Position numbers and translations under genes: made by a program
Assembly: GCA_021527695.1 (NCBI GenBank)
Contig: JAKFAO010000008.1
Span: 744,001 to 808,000 of the forward strand
DNA: 64,000 nt
Source: Naematelia aurantialba
Lineage: Eukaryota > Basidiomycota > Tremellomycetes > Tremellales > Naemateliaceae
Reading direction: 5' to 3'
Notes under the pieces: generated by a model
Database searches by the model: none
What the model was told of the DNA's origin: nothing
The model's input: the letters and a program-made list of their open reading frames with translations, nothing else
In this document: piece after piece, positions 30,091 to 42,184 of the stretch
Position numbering within the stretch: the first letter of the stretch is position 1
Layout of the letters: every line of letters begins with the position of its first letter

Positions 30091-33084
30091 ATGACGACGG
30101 GTAACACCACTCGTCAAGCACCTCGAGCGCTCAAGTTCGACGGGCTTCCGCCGCCCCTGATCGTCAACATGTCACAACCGCTCACCCCGTCTCCCACCAA
30201 CCACGTCCCACTCGTCCCAGTACCCTCACCGACCCCACCGTACTCCCCTCCCGAGGAGATTTTCCATCGCCGCCCTCATCTGCCAACCCATAACAGCCTG
30301 CCGGTCCTCGGCCATCGCCCATCGTCGGTGACCTTTTCTCCTCGCCAACTACCGCCCAGCTCGCCAGCCGTGCCAGCGCCGTCCTTTCAGAGTTCAGTGT
30401 CCTCACAGCACTCACCGCTCCATCCGCATTCGTTCTCATCGGATACGTACTTGTCCCCGAACATAGACACAGCGTCACACCCCGCATCAGCTGAACACTC
30501 TCGCTCGCCACCATGGGAGGAGGCCGAACAAGACATTGACGCAGCCGACCTCGAGACCAAGTTCACCGACATGCGCACCTCTTCACCAAACAAAAGCTCG
30601 CCCCTTAAGCCAGCACACACACCGCGGCCGCCCAATGCTTGGATCCTGTACCGCTCCGAAAAGCTGAGAGCAATTGCCGCAGGCGAGACCCTGCCAGGTA
30701 TGGGCGCCGTGCTCGCTGAAATGGGCATCTCATCCTCCTCTGCCGGCAGCGAAGACAGCACGGTAGAAGACAGCCACAAAAAGTTCAAAAAGGCAAAGGG
30801 GAAGAAGGGCTCAAAAGAACCGACAGAAGGCATGTTGGCCCTGGGCAAGGGCAAGGCTGGCCGCGGACTGCCTCAGGCAGATATCTCCAAGATGATCAGT
30901 CTCCTGTGGAAGCGCGAGTCCCGCGAGGTGCGGGGAATATATGAACGTCTGAGTGAGGCCAAAAAGGCAGAGGTGAGTCCAAATTTACGTTCCCAACCGC
31001 TCCATCCCACCCCCGCTCCGATGCTGGCCCGTTTCAAAACCCTGGTGTACCGAGCCGAAAGCCACTAAACGGGGCCATTAAGCTTAGTAACATTTAAACA
31101 TGATGTCGCTGATGCAGACATACTTCCGTAGCATCAAGAAAAATACCCGGGCTACAAGTTCCAGCCTCTTCGCAAGGCCGACAAGATCAAGATGCGAGAA
31201 GAACGCGAGCGAGAGAAAGAGGCAGCTAAACGGGAGAAAGAGAGTATTCGCAGTGGCGGGAGCGGGCGTGAGTCTCTTGTTCTCCCAGTCTTTTGTTCTC
31301 CCTCCTTCCTTTAGTCGACCGTCCCTTCCCTTATCTTCTGTGTCGTTGTCGTGCCTCGCCGTGAGAAGCTCCCACTTTGCCGGCCGCACGCATCGTGCCG
31401 CACGCTTCGGCCGGACCAAAAGTCAACTAGTCTGAAGAGCTGTATGTAGGCGCACGCCGGGCACGCACCAACACGAGGGTGTCGCCGTCCTCGCCGTACT
31501 CGGTCATACCTCCGGGCTCCATGACACGACCCCCACTACCAATGGCTCGTAGTCTGTCCTTTTCCGGGCAGCCCCACGTGCACAACACCGCCACTCAAAG
31601 CGTTTTCTGGGCCGGCGTCGGTGGCACGAGTAAGTCGTTAAGACAGGAAGCAAAGTCCATAAACCAGCACTAACTCTTGTAGCGTATCCACACAAGACCA
31701 CCGATGTGCCGCCACCCGTTGGACCGGACCATCCACAACGGGCCTATCCTTTCCCCATCCCTCCTGGCGCCCTTCCCAGTATGTCGGCAGAGGACCACGC
31801 GAACAACCCATTCTCAGACGAGACATGGATCGGGCCCGTGTCGTCGCAGGTATCCGCCGACCGGAGGCAGTCGCAGCAAGAATCACGACCCTCCCGCGAT
31901 TCGCAAGACCAGAGCAGGATGGCGGAATCTCGTGAAGGCACCACAGCAGAAGCAGGCCAACAGGTATACGAGCCGGCGCCGGTGTCGACATCGCACACCG
32001 GCTTCGTGGGGTATCAGCAGCCGCTGGCTCAGGGGTACTACCCCGTCGTGCCGTTCATATACGAGGCTATCCCGCTGTCTCCCGGCCAAGTCGAGGGGGA
32101 TTTCACGTCATCCAGTGCAGGCAGTCCCAACAAGATTGCGTCAGAGTGGCGTGAGCTGTCCCGCACACCGCTGCCCTGGTGCCGTCAGCTAATGGTTTAG
32201 TTTCGGAGCAGACTGCGGGCATATCGGGCGCACAGCATTCCGAGAGTTCGGGCTTGCCGCATGAGGCGGGACAGCCCCAGGCGTTCCAGCATCAACAGTA
32301 CATTCCCGCACAGATGCTGCAGCATTATCCGATGCAGGTGCCCCAGCCTATGTGGATGTACGATCCGAGTCAGCCTTCGCCTGCGACCGGCACCGCAGGC
32401 TTTGTGACGCTGTTCAACCCGCACAATGGCGATTTGCGCGTGCTGGAGTGTGAAGGGGGCGATACGGCAGTGGCATCTGGCTCGGGATACTCGATGGCCG
32501 GTCTGCAGGACTACGAGACGCTGCAAGTCCAGATGACGGAGGACAGCGGGCCGTTCCTCTCGGCGCAGGCGTTGTCGCCCGACAGCTGGAGCGGCAACAC
32601 GCCTACCACCTCGACCTTTCCCCGCACAGCCAGCGGCGGCTTCAGCACCAACGCCAATGCTGCGTCGAGCGGCTCGGCCTCAATCCCGACCTCCGCGTCG
32701 TCGGTTCATCCACCACGACACGTCAGCCAGTCTGCCTATCCTTCGCACAGGGACGACGGGGCGATCATGTGGATGCCTCCCGACCGCACGCTCAGTTTCT
32801 CAAACCTCATGGGAATGGGCCTCGAAATGGGCGGCATCCTCCCCACTCTAGGCGAGGACGACCTCCTCAATTGGGAGGCAGGAGACGGCATGTCTGCGAC
32901 TCCTACCGCCCTGGCCGCGGGCATGGCGACCGCCGACCCAAACTCTGCTACGACGGTGGCGACTCACGGTACGCCCATCACCCCTGTGACGGGGACCGGG
33001 GAAACACGGTCCAGCCGACCGCCTCCCAGCGCGACGCGCGGCAGCAAGAGGGGGCGAATTGTCGCGCGCAGGTGGGATTCATGA
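30091..33084 (+). CDS. HMG-box transcription factor (Prf1/Mat2/Ste11-like)
   Basis: Sequence-specific HMG-box regulator. Five exons (30091-30972, 31132-31267, 31450-31629, 31683-32150, 32189-33084) join to 853 aa, beginning at a strong ATG (GCCGCCAATG). The HMG box starts at about residue 178 with PRPPNAWILYRSEKLRAI and ends after the first intron with HQEKYPGYKFQPLRKADK; between them ISKMISLLWKRES is helix 2. The box is split by about 57 extra residues rich in Lys/Gly/Ser. The rest is Pro/Ser/Gln-rich and disordered. The RPPNAWILYR start is typical of the fungal MATA/Ste11 type, and the size is close to basidiomycete pheromone-response factors, so a role in mating control is possible but inferred. 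A long gene-poor upstream region fits a highly regulated gene. Confidence 0.85.
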
Positions 33085-33621
33085 AGGCGAGACGAAACGA
33101 AACGACGGCTCTATCTGTATCTCCATCCACTCTCTGTTGTTTACCCTCAGAAGAATCATCGGTCACCGCTGATCGTCTCGCCTTGTCCGTATCCCTGGTA
33201 TTCCTGGCCTGTATCCGACCCCAAATTGGTGTGTCAAATCGCCCGACTCGAAAGCAGGGCTTTGAGAGTAATCTTGGTAAATAGGAGATGTCGTATCCCG
33301 GCGTCCCGTCCCTGTGAATCTCGCCTCTGGGCTTCTCCTGAAAATCTCATCTCTGCTGCTCGGTGCAGTCTATCCGTACTTATATCGTACTTGGGTCCTT
33401 GGGCGTCGATGTAGCGGCCTCTTGTCTGTAGAACCTAAAGGAACATGTGTGTGGTGTATGATGTATCTACGTCGATTCGGAGGGTGCGAGTCGGATCTGG
33501 CCCTTTCGTATCCTGTGGCATATGGTCCATTTCTGTCTTGGTGAACGTGATTGTACACGGAACGAAGACAGGAGTGTTCATAATTGCTGGTTATTGCTGT
33601 ACGTAGACGGACCATCGGCAT
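33085..33621. other. Intergenic region between convergent genes
   Basis: About 540 bp between the HMG-box stop and the stop of the NADAR gene, which converge. It holds two 3' ends; no supported gene. Confidence 0.45.
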
Positions 33622-36600
33622 TCACAGGCCACAGTCGGCGAGCCAGGTGATGGGTGGCGGCCCAGTCCCGTTCATGAACATTGCTCTGACATCCTCCAGA
33701 CACCTTCCAAGCCTACAACGGTGTGAGCAATTTCCACACCGAATGGCACGATCGCTTTCCCTCGACTGGGACTCTGGAGCTCTGGAGCTTTGGATTCGGG
33801 ACTGACTCTGGACTCGGGCTCGGGAACGGGCTCCGGACTCGGACTCGGGCCACAGACTCACTGATTCTTGCCCCAGCGCGCCTCGTTTGCCAGCGCATCC
33901 TTGAGGGAGAAGCCGATGCCCCATATAGTGTCCCTGGGTGCCGACTCGTACAGTCTCGCAGGGAACGTCCGGAGCAGGGCGTTCTTCTGCTCTGGCCGCG
34001 CGTAAAACTTGAGCCAGCATGCACGGCGCACGACGTCCACGCTGATCTTCCACCAGACCCTGTCGTACTGCGATGCACGCCTCGCCGCCGAGGTCGCGAT
34101 GTTCTTGGCGTCGCCCGGCTTGTTCCGTATACGAGGATGCACGACCTGTCTGGCCAGGTCCGGCTGCCGGTACGCCAGACACTTCCAGAACATCATCATG
34201 TGCTCCGACGTGCCGAATATGATCTGCGGGTAATTGAGCCCAAGCGACGCCTTGAGCGCGTGATTCCCATCGAGGTCGCGGTCGAAAAACTCCATCCCCA
34301 GCCGCCAGTTGGAGAACGAGTGCCGCCCATCGGCTTTGTACCCGTCGTCAAAGCTGTCCAGCGCAGGGTCCTCTTTGTGGAAGCACACCATCTCCCCGGG
34401 CCACATGGAGCCCTGCGGGCGGTCCCGCACACGCATCAGCTGTCTGCCCATCCTACGACCCTCACATCAGCATACGGCCAGTACCTGAATACACTGCAGA
34501 CCTGCAGACAAGGCAGCGCCAACGCACGCATTACGTCCGTCACCGACAGACGGATCGCCGATTCCCAGTATCTTGTCGTACCCGCCCTGCGGCGACCTCA
34601 AGACCGCCGCCAGCGTTGCGCCCCGCGTAGCCATCAGCGCCGACCTCAGACCAACATTGTGCGCGAATTTTGCGCACATCCCACGCTCGATGATCTCGTC
34701 CCGTCGTGCATTCCATATCGCATCACTGGTACCAGGCACAAACCCGTATATTCTGCGCCCGATCCTCCGCGCCTCTTCTGCCGTCCTCGCGTTTGCGATT
34801 CGCGCTAGCAGACCTCTATCTTGGACTGGATCGTTGAACAGGCATGCTTTGCGGTAGACAACGTACTGATCCACAGAATTGAAGACGATGTTAGGTAGTA
34901 TGGGGTCTTCAAAGGTCGCAATGAACCAATTCGCGAGGTAGTGGTTCTCAGGCGGCGTCAAACTGGGATCGCCAAACAGGATGGTATTGGACGCCATTGG
35001 TCGCCTTGGATGGTTGACTACAGGCGGCTGAGGTGGTCGAGTTTGCGGAGGTGGTGGTGGTGGTGATGGTGGTGATGGTGGTGATGGTGGCGGTGCTGGT
35101 CGAGGAGGTGCGGTGGTCATAGGCCGGCTTGGACGACTAGCTGGAGCCGGGCGGGATGGGCGAGGTTGCGGGGGAGGCGGTGATGGAGGTCGAGGAGGCG
35201 CAGTGGTCGTCGGCCTGCTTGGATGACTAGAGGGGGCCGGACGGGATGGCCGAGCTTGAGGAGGAGGCGGTGAAGGCGGCGAGGGAGGTGGGGCAGGCCG
35301 TGAGGGCGGTGGAGGCGGTGGAGACGCCGTCAATGGTGTTGATGCCGTTGACGGTGGTGACAGTGGGGGCGAAGGGGAGGAAGGGAGAGGAGAGGGTGGG
35401 GACGGAGGCGGTGGTGGGGGATGCGGTGGTGGTTGTGGTTGTTGTGGTTGTTGTGGTTGTTGTGGTTGTGGTTGCGGTGTTGGTCTTGGTCGTGGTTGTG
35501 GTTGTGGTTGTGGTCGTTGTGGGATTTGACGTGGTGGGGGAGTTGGGGGAGGACCCGGATCGTTGACTGGCGATGGGGGTGGTGACTCTGATGCAATCGA
35601 ACTAGCGGTGTCGGCGGGGGAGACAGGGGGAGATGCTGGCCTGGAAGGCTCTTCCCGTACGGCTGCCGGACGAGCTGGAGAAACGCGACTGGCGGGTGGT
35701 GGGGGCTGAGTACTTCGTTCAGGTCGTATTGTGGGCGGGGGTGGCGGTTGTGGTGAAACATTTGCTGGTGGCGGCGGCCGCGCTGTCCTTTGATCGGTGG
35801 ATCCCCTTTGTTCGGCAGGCGGCCTTTGTTCTGGAGGAGGTGGTTGAGGGCGAGGTGCACTCGGTGGCGGCGGAACTGCTTGTGGCCGTGGTGGTGGTGG
35901 CAGCGGAACTGGTGGTGGTGGTGATGGTGGTGGTGGTGGTTGTTGGCCGGGTGCGTTTCGGCTTTCGGTTCGTACTCGCTCTGCTGGAGGTCGATCGCCG
36001 GAGCTCGTGGACGGGGGAGGTGCAGGTGCACGGGGGATGGAGGATGGGCCCGTCTGCGATGATGTACTTGGAGAATTGCCATTACCGTTGGGCGATTCGG
36101 CTATGGAGCCCTCAGCCGCAGTCCTCATATGTTCATGCGTGCGCGCGCGACTGACCTCTGGTAACATCAGCTCCCCGCTGACCAGAAGCGACTTGCCCCT
36201 GCGGCCGCGCAGTTGTCAGTCGACTCTTCATCCTCTCCTTCTTCTGCTCGTCTGTCGACTCCTTCGTCCACTTGTTTATGATTGTTTTGGCGTTCCCCGC
36301 ATCTTGCTTGAGTTCCTTGAGCAACATCTTCCGCGCCTCCGGGTCGTCGTATCCGCTCTTCTTGAGATATTCGTCGACCTGGTCATCCTTCCACGGAAGC
36401 TCGCCCGCGCGACCTTTGCCACCACTGCTCGATCCACCCCTCTTCAGTTCCCCTGCCAATGCCTTGCTCATGAGATTCTGCTTGCCTGCAGCATTACTTT
36501 TACTCCATGCCTGTATTTGGGAAGGCCGATGTTTGGGTCTCATGCTCATAAGCGACTCCACCATCAACCGCCTGGCGGCGTCGTCGTCGAAGCCGGCACC

Positions 36601-37949
36601 TTTCAACTCCTGGTCGAGGCGTCTCAGCTCAAAGTAGCTCGTCTTCTCCTCTTCGGGAAGGGCCAGTAATGCGTTCAGCTGCTTTTCCTGTTCGGCCAAC
36701 ACCGCTGGATCTCCGCGGGGTCTTCCGTCGCCTATATGCATCAGATCATCAACGAGAGACTTGATGCCCTCGTCCTCGTTGAAGTAATCTCGACGGAGCC
36801 GATCGTCAAAGTATTCTCGGGTTCCTGGAGTCTCTGCTTCTGAGGGCCGAGGACGCGATTTACTCAAACTCGCTTGTGGAGGGGCTGACTCAGACGTCGG
36901 TTCGGGCCGACTCGATGGCTGTTGGCCTGCGCGTTGCTTCATTCGTTTCTTCTTGCCCTCATCACTGTCCTCGCTCCACGCTTTCAGCTTGTTCTGCTGT
37001 TTCTTCACCACCTCTCGATCTCCCTTCGGTCGACCGGCCGCCATATCCAGCAGTTCCTTGGCAAGTGCGTTTCTTGCATCCTTGTCGGTGTAGCCGGCTA
37101 CGGTGAGTTTCCTGTCGAAATATTCTGGTGTGCCATATGTCTTACTGGCTGCTGAGACAGATTCCCCCGATGGTATAGATTGACTGCCTACCGCCGCAGA
37201 GTCTCCCGGAGATGAAGATGGACCGGTCGTGGTTCCAGATGGAGACTTGCCCGTAGAACTGGAAGATGAGGTAGTGTCGACCAATGGAGTGGGCTCGAGG
37301 ACCCATATGGTCAGTGCGATGGTAGTCTTGAAGGCAATGACAAGGGTAATGAGATCGTCGAAGAGGAGAAAGTAAGACGCGACCTCGATGCAGCTAGCGA
37401 TTGTGAGTTTACGCCAGTAGCTGTCTAGTCGTGGTCCGTAGCGTGGATTGACTTTGAGGAACAATACAATTAGTCTCGACACTCGGACAGATGATCCCAC
37501 TTACAGCTGTACTGGAGGGGGATTGCAAGGTCGAACGATAAGCCGAGGAAAAAGCTCAACTCTGGTAGGGAAGTCCTAATGACGATCCAAGAGAGGACGA
37601 AAAATGCCGGGAGGAGCAGGATCTCCCAAACGCCAGTCGTGTACGTGATGTATGTGATCAGAGACCCCAACCATCCTCCATGCAGCTCGAGCTGAGACGA
37701 GTCAGCAGAGCCGACTTCCACAGATGAACTCACCAGTGACTTCCGGATAGCACGGGACTGAGCGTCCAGGTCAGTGACGCCAGGCTCGCTCGGCATCAGC
37801 AGTGTCCAATCCGCTCCATTAGTTAGAAGGGAGATGAGAAGAAAATCAATCAGAAAATCAATCCCAACAGCCGCCTTGTCGTGAACAAAGATCAGAAATG
37901 CCAGGGTATCTGAAAGGAAGCGTAGAAAGAGGTCAGGGCTGTCCGTCAT
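33622..37949 (-). CDS. Membrane/helical-module protein fused to two NADAR domains (novel family, member B)
   Basis: Best model: six exons (37949-37734, 37691-37505, 37451-36183, 36100-34528, 34452-33862, 33712-33622) in frame, 1308 aa. Residues 1-200 hold hydrophobic segments homologous to member A (HGGWLGSLITYIT, VWEILLLPAFFVLSWIVI, FAFKTTIALTIWV-like). About 241-540 holds four modules (GYTDKDARNALAKELLDMA; YDDPEARKMLLKEL). About 560-925 is Pro/Gln-rich. Then come two NADAR (YbiA-like) domains: about 929-1090 (YLANWFIATF, FNSVDQYVVYRKACL, MGRQLMRVRD) and about 1105-1295 (SFSNWRLGMEFF, FGTSEHMMMFWKCLAY, YESAPRDTIWGIGF, LGRCLEDVRAMF). NADAR proteins hydrolyse N-glycosidic bonds of ADP-ribose-linked or riboflavin-pathway compounds. 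The joining intron 36182-36101 (donor GTCAGC) is inferred; otherwise the module part stops at 36133 and a NADAR frame opens at 36167, overlapping it. Confidence 0.72.
35400..35520 (-). repeat. Hexanucleotide-like CAA/CCA repeats coding for Pro/Gln
   Basis: A run of CCACAA-type units on the minus strand encoding alternating Pro-Gln in the linker before the NADAR domains of member B. On the other strand it gives a meaningless Val/Leu-rich frame. Confidence 0.75.
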
Positions 37950-38236
37950 ATCAAGTTCCTTTGATAGCTCCTTTCATTGCATAGAACAGCATAACTCGAA
38001 ACATCAGTTCGGTGCCTCTTCCGAGATCCTCGAATCACCCTGGGCAGACGGCTTGATAGCTGTGAAGTTCCTCAGTTAAGATGCGTTGGAGGGTGAGAAA
38101 ATGAGCAGGCAGATCTTCAGTGCAAATGACCATTTAGTCGCATTGATTGTGGGTAGAGTGACATTATGAAGCAGTGGTAACGGGACTAGCCAAGCATCCG
38201 GTCGCCATGCTCCCAGACGAGGTCGACGACATTGTC

Positions 38237-39833
38237 TCACTGCAAGCTGGATACCAAGTGGGCTGAGAACGATATGAGCATGTGGTTCCGAACGAGCACC
38301 ATAGCTTACCTTGATCGTGACAGAGGCCGGTGATACTACAAGGCTAGTTGGATCCGCAGTGCATACAGGAGCAGTACCAGACTGACCGCCAGTTATGACC
38401 GCCATAGTGGCTGTAGGGTAGGATACCGCCTTGATCTGTTGCACCTCGTAAGCAATACTGCGATCGTCACTCCACTCTCAGCCTTGGGCGCAAGGAACTC
38501 ACAACCACAGGCACGAACCCGCCTGGCTGCACGGTGAAGCTCTGATGCCCCACTGCGACGAAGAAAGAATTGATGACTCCCGAATGTGCCGTGATCGAGA
38601 TGAAAGTCGAGGGATCCGTAGCAAAGATCTCATTCAGCAGCAGCCTAACCCGTAGGGCTTGTTGATTGAGTTGCTCTTCGTAAATAGGATTCCAAAGTTC
38701 GTCATGGAAGGTGAAGGACGGATCAAACTGCCATCCAGCTGTGCAGCACCTTCAGCGGTATTATGACCAATGACGTACGATAGGCTGCTTGGATGACGGA
38801 CAGGTTAGATCTCTGATCGCAGGTATGCAGGCCGATCGACTCCCTGAGCATCTCTTTGATCTGACCAGGAGTATCAATATCAGAAGGTTCATGGTAGGGA
38901 TTTGCTTGTCACGCACGTGCGGTACATGTCCCTTGTCGAGCAAGATATCCGACCAGGTTAAGTTTAGGGTACTTGCTGATCGGCGCATAGGTGAAGAGTA
39001 CAGCTTCTGCGGTAGAGGTACCCCTGCTTTGCGTTGTTCCTTCCAGGCTGCATTGACAGCGAGAGCTTGTACGACTCCGTTGTGCGTGAGCACCGCGTCT
39101 GGACCCTAGGCCGAATAAGCAGAATCGTAGACGGAAAGAGGAGATGGGCCGCACCCATGTGATATTGCCGTCTGTATTCTGGAGAGACCAGTAGCAGTTC
39201 CAAGCAGGAGTACCATAAGTGCTTTCCGCCTGTCCGCAAATGTAAGCCTGGATTGATGTGACAATGTCTGTAAGGTACCTGATTATGATAGCCCTCGCCG
39301 TGACGTGCGATGTATATAACCTTGTACGTCGTGTAATCGTCCGCATCGCGATTCAGTTGGTGGATGTATCTGGCGGCGTCATGAGCAGCTGTCTTCTCAA
39401 TCCATTTGCATCCTGAGACACGGTCTCAAAGGGGTCTACACTGGGTATGCCTGTTTGCGAGATGGGTACCAACTGACTTCGTGAAGTTGCTCCACCTGTC
39501 AGAGCCCTTATCCAGGAGCCCAAAGCCGTCGGACAAGACGTCGTAGCCGGTCGCATTGAAGGTGGGCTCATCCTGGACGAAAACACCAGTCACCACCGAG
39601 TAATTAGTCGGTGCGAACGTCTTGCTATTCACCGAGCCGGCGCCTGCCCGCCAGGTAAGCAGATGAGAGCCGTGAGTCGTCGTGAAGACTGAGAGAGCCA
39701 AAGTGACAAAGGCGATGATCGCAAGTCGCAGCCAGGGTTTCTGCAGGCTTGCAGTACCATCGGTCTCTGGAGAAATTGTGGCTGTTTTCGTGTCGAGGCC
39801 CTCATCCTGCTTTGACGACGACATTGACGACAT
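38237..39833 (-). CDS. Membrane-anchored histidine phosphatase (phosphoglycerate mutase-like)
   Basis: Histidine phosphatase superfamily member with an N-terminal anchor. Starting at ATG 39833 (MSSMSSSKQDEG), a polar stretch is followed by one membrane segment (WLRLAIIAFVTLALSVFTT). Exon 1 ends after FTKSVG (donor GTACCC). The catalytic motif is VIYIARHGEGYHN, then YGTPAWNCYWSLQ, LTHNGVVQALAVNAAWKEQ, LYSSPMRRSASTLNLTW, ESIGLHTCDQRSNLSVIQ, FTFHDELWNP and the second-His motif FISITAHSGVINSFF with VGHQSFTVQPGGFVPVV. The order fits the fungal PGAM-like family that follows RHG with TCD and HSG. I place the end where an intron acceptor is followed directly by TGA (38239-38237), after ASVTIK; reading on to 38076 is the alternative. 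About seven exons; substrate unknown. Confidence 0.82.
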
Positions 39834-41136
39834 GGTTTCGTCCTGGCACCCAAACGCGAACACACCTTGCTGAATGTGGACCACAGATTCACCCAGCCCG
39901 CCTTATCGGGCTGGGGGAAGATCGGTAGGGAGATGTTGCATCCTGGAGGTGCTCCGGACCGCAGTCGGAAGCTCGAATGGACAAAGTATCTTTTGATCTA
40001 TTCTGCGAAGTGTGTTGATCTATCCTGCTCGTCGGGGTACACATACTCGTAGTTGAGGCGGACCAATGAGAGGATCCCATTAGGCGTGCAGCTCTTCCAG
40101 ACGCCTAAACGCGACTGCTTGGTCGAGTCCGTATGCACCGTTCTCGTTGATGAGCTAACAACTTTGGTGCATTCGGCCGTCCAGTCGTCAAAGGGGTTGG
40201 TATTTCTCACAGGTGGAACACTCAATGCTGTCTGCTCCACTCGATCCCTTCTGCTCTCGACCATGCTGTACAAAGACACCTTGCCTCGACGATTCAAGGC
40301 AATGCAGTGGCTTCAAAGGAGCGTTCAAATCAGCTCGCTTGGCAAAGCTTCAATGTGAGGCGTGCTTTCTATCCTGACTGGGGTTTATACTACATCGATG
40401 CCCCTATATATTGTAAGAGCAATGCTGCTCTCGCAACTGGGCAAATCTCCTTCACCGGCAATGTATTCGCCACTTTGGAACATTCTCAAGTAATCTGTTC
40501 CAAGATGGCATCCCGCTCGTCCTCCCTACAACACTCTTTCACCTGTCAGCTCCCCCCTCCCCCTCCCCGCCGCCGCACGTATCTGAGGAGTTATTTCGTT
40601 TCTTGTCTTGCAAGGCAACAGTCGGACGATTCCGGACATGGTCCTCCTTTGAGCCGGATATTCGCCACTTTCTACTGTACAGATTGCTCTGTAAAACGAT
40701 GCAGAAGAAACACCTCTTCCTTTGTATGGTGGTACCACTCAGTATAGACCTAGGACGTACCACGATAGAAACGCTGAATGTCTCGTACCGGAACGTGTCC
40801 GTCCGAAGGCCGTTGAAATGTTTGCTTTACCGAAACCTTGCGGGTGGGCTCATCTTCGCAGCGAAGGATCCCTTTCGCGATTTTCTTGACGCTGGGACAC
40901 GGCAAGAGGAAATTGGAACGAGACGACTCGGCTACGGGCGGGGAAGCACTCTGGAATGCGGGCATGTAAGGAGGCTCGGGAAACTGTAGTTTCGAAGACT
41001 TCGCAGCGGGTTGGGAAAATCTACTTTTGGTGCGTCTCACTCTCGCCACTACTACTGTATACCACCAATTGCTCTCTTTACGTTTTTGCCCCACGTTTGC
41101 AGAACGTTTTCAATACTTTGGTCTCCTGGACTTCAA
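39834..41136. other. Intergenic region, 1.3 kb, between divergent genes
   Basis: Between the histidine phosphatase (minus) and the unknown gene at 41137 (plus). Several overlapping frames occur (plus 40307-40747, plus 40603-40989, minus 40750-41094) but none has a motif, and they contradict each other. A GTGCGT donor at about 41030 and an acceptor TTTGCAG at about 41100 could form an intron in the 5' leader of the next gene. Confidence 0.4.
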
Positions 41137-42184
41137 ATGTCAGTTCATCCCGCAGGCACTGTGCCTCTGTGGCCCGACTTCATGGCGATTCCTGCTGATC
41201 CTGACGCTGTGCATCCTTTGGCCGAGCGCGTTTTACTCCTCAGCCTAGCGGGTTCGGGGTATGAAGACTGGGTGACTTGGGTTTGTAAGCGCCATTTCGT
41301 GAGCGTTCACTCGCGGTTGCCGACGGCGAGCGAGGCTGCACAGTGCCAGTCTGGGTGGGAGGCTGAGTGTACCGCTGAACTATGTGGCGACGAGGATGGC
41401 GTAGCGGTCGTGGCGTCCTACGCAGCGTGGAAGAGCCTTGCGCTGCATGCAGTCAAGGCCGCTTCGGCGCTCAGAAGTTTTAGAGACCTGCAGCTCCGCA
41501 CTCCAGACACCACCAGCTTTCAAACTATCGAGACAATTCCATCTACTGTCCGGCTACTCGATGAAGCCACGTATCACCTAGACGTGTTCAAGGACAGCGT
41601 GCAAGTGCTCCTCGAGTGGAAGGATGCGATGATCAACTGCAAGAGCTGTATGATCTGGAGTATCATCAAGCTCCAACACCGAGACGCGTGCTACGCCGAC
41701 CCTCCTCCGGCGCGCTCCTTGGTCGACGGAACTGAAACGGTCGTCCCGTCACGGTTTGGATCGTCCCTCAGAATCGCAGACGCGTGCTGGAAACAGCTGT
41801 GGTACAGCTTATCAGATGCTGCGCAAGGCCTAACCAGGGAAGTCGAGGACGAGGCGGACGCTCAGGCTCGGTTACGGCATGGCATCGAGGATGACATAGG
41901 CTTGGCCATCAATGGTCTGGGTGTAGTAGCTCACGATCTGCTTCTCACCCAGGAGTCAGTCCTCGAGGCGCTGGTGACCAGTTATACTGTGCGTGCTTCC
42001 CCGTTCGCCCCTGCAAACACTGGTCACTATCTCCAAGACTCGCGCTGGAGGCTTCGAGAACCCCTGTCGGAGCAGAGAACGTTGCCCCCGATCTTGTGAG
42101 TGGTACTGCTGTTCGTTCACTTGCTTAGTCCTGCTGATTTCACGCAGGCTCTCACTGTTAGCTCCTTGTTTCTACGATCGGTGA
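41137..42184 (+). CDS. Hypothetical protein, unknown family
   Basis: Main exon from ATG 41137 (MSVHPAGTVPLWPDF) to about 42095, open for 320 codons with good protein-like composition, mostly helical. Features are a Trp-rich start (EDWVTWVCKRHF), several Cys, and regularly spaced leucines in the second half (LLDEATYHLDVFKDSVQVLL; IGLAINGLGVVAHDLLL). A GTGAGT donor at 42096 and acceptor CACGCAG at 42147 would add a short last exon ending at 42184; without it the frame stops at 42099. There is no signal peptide or membrane segment. I do not recognise a family. Confidence 0.6.

Noticed and set aside
35246..36154. Long plus-strand frames rich in Val/Leu (35246-35566 and 35633-36154)
   Set aside because: They are the reverse complement of the Pro/Gln-rich linker of the NADAR protein; the composition is a direct result of CCA/CAA repeats on the other strand.
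40750..41094. Minus-strand frame of 114 codons with protein-like Ser/Pro/Lys text
   Set aside because: No recognisable motif, no supporting exon on either side and overlapping frames on the other strand; too weak to call.
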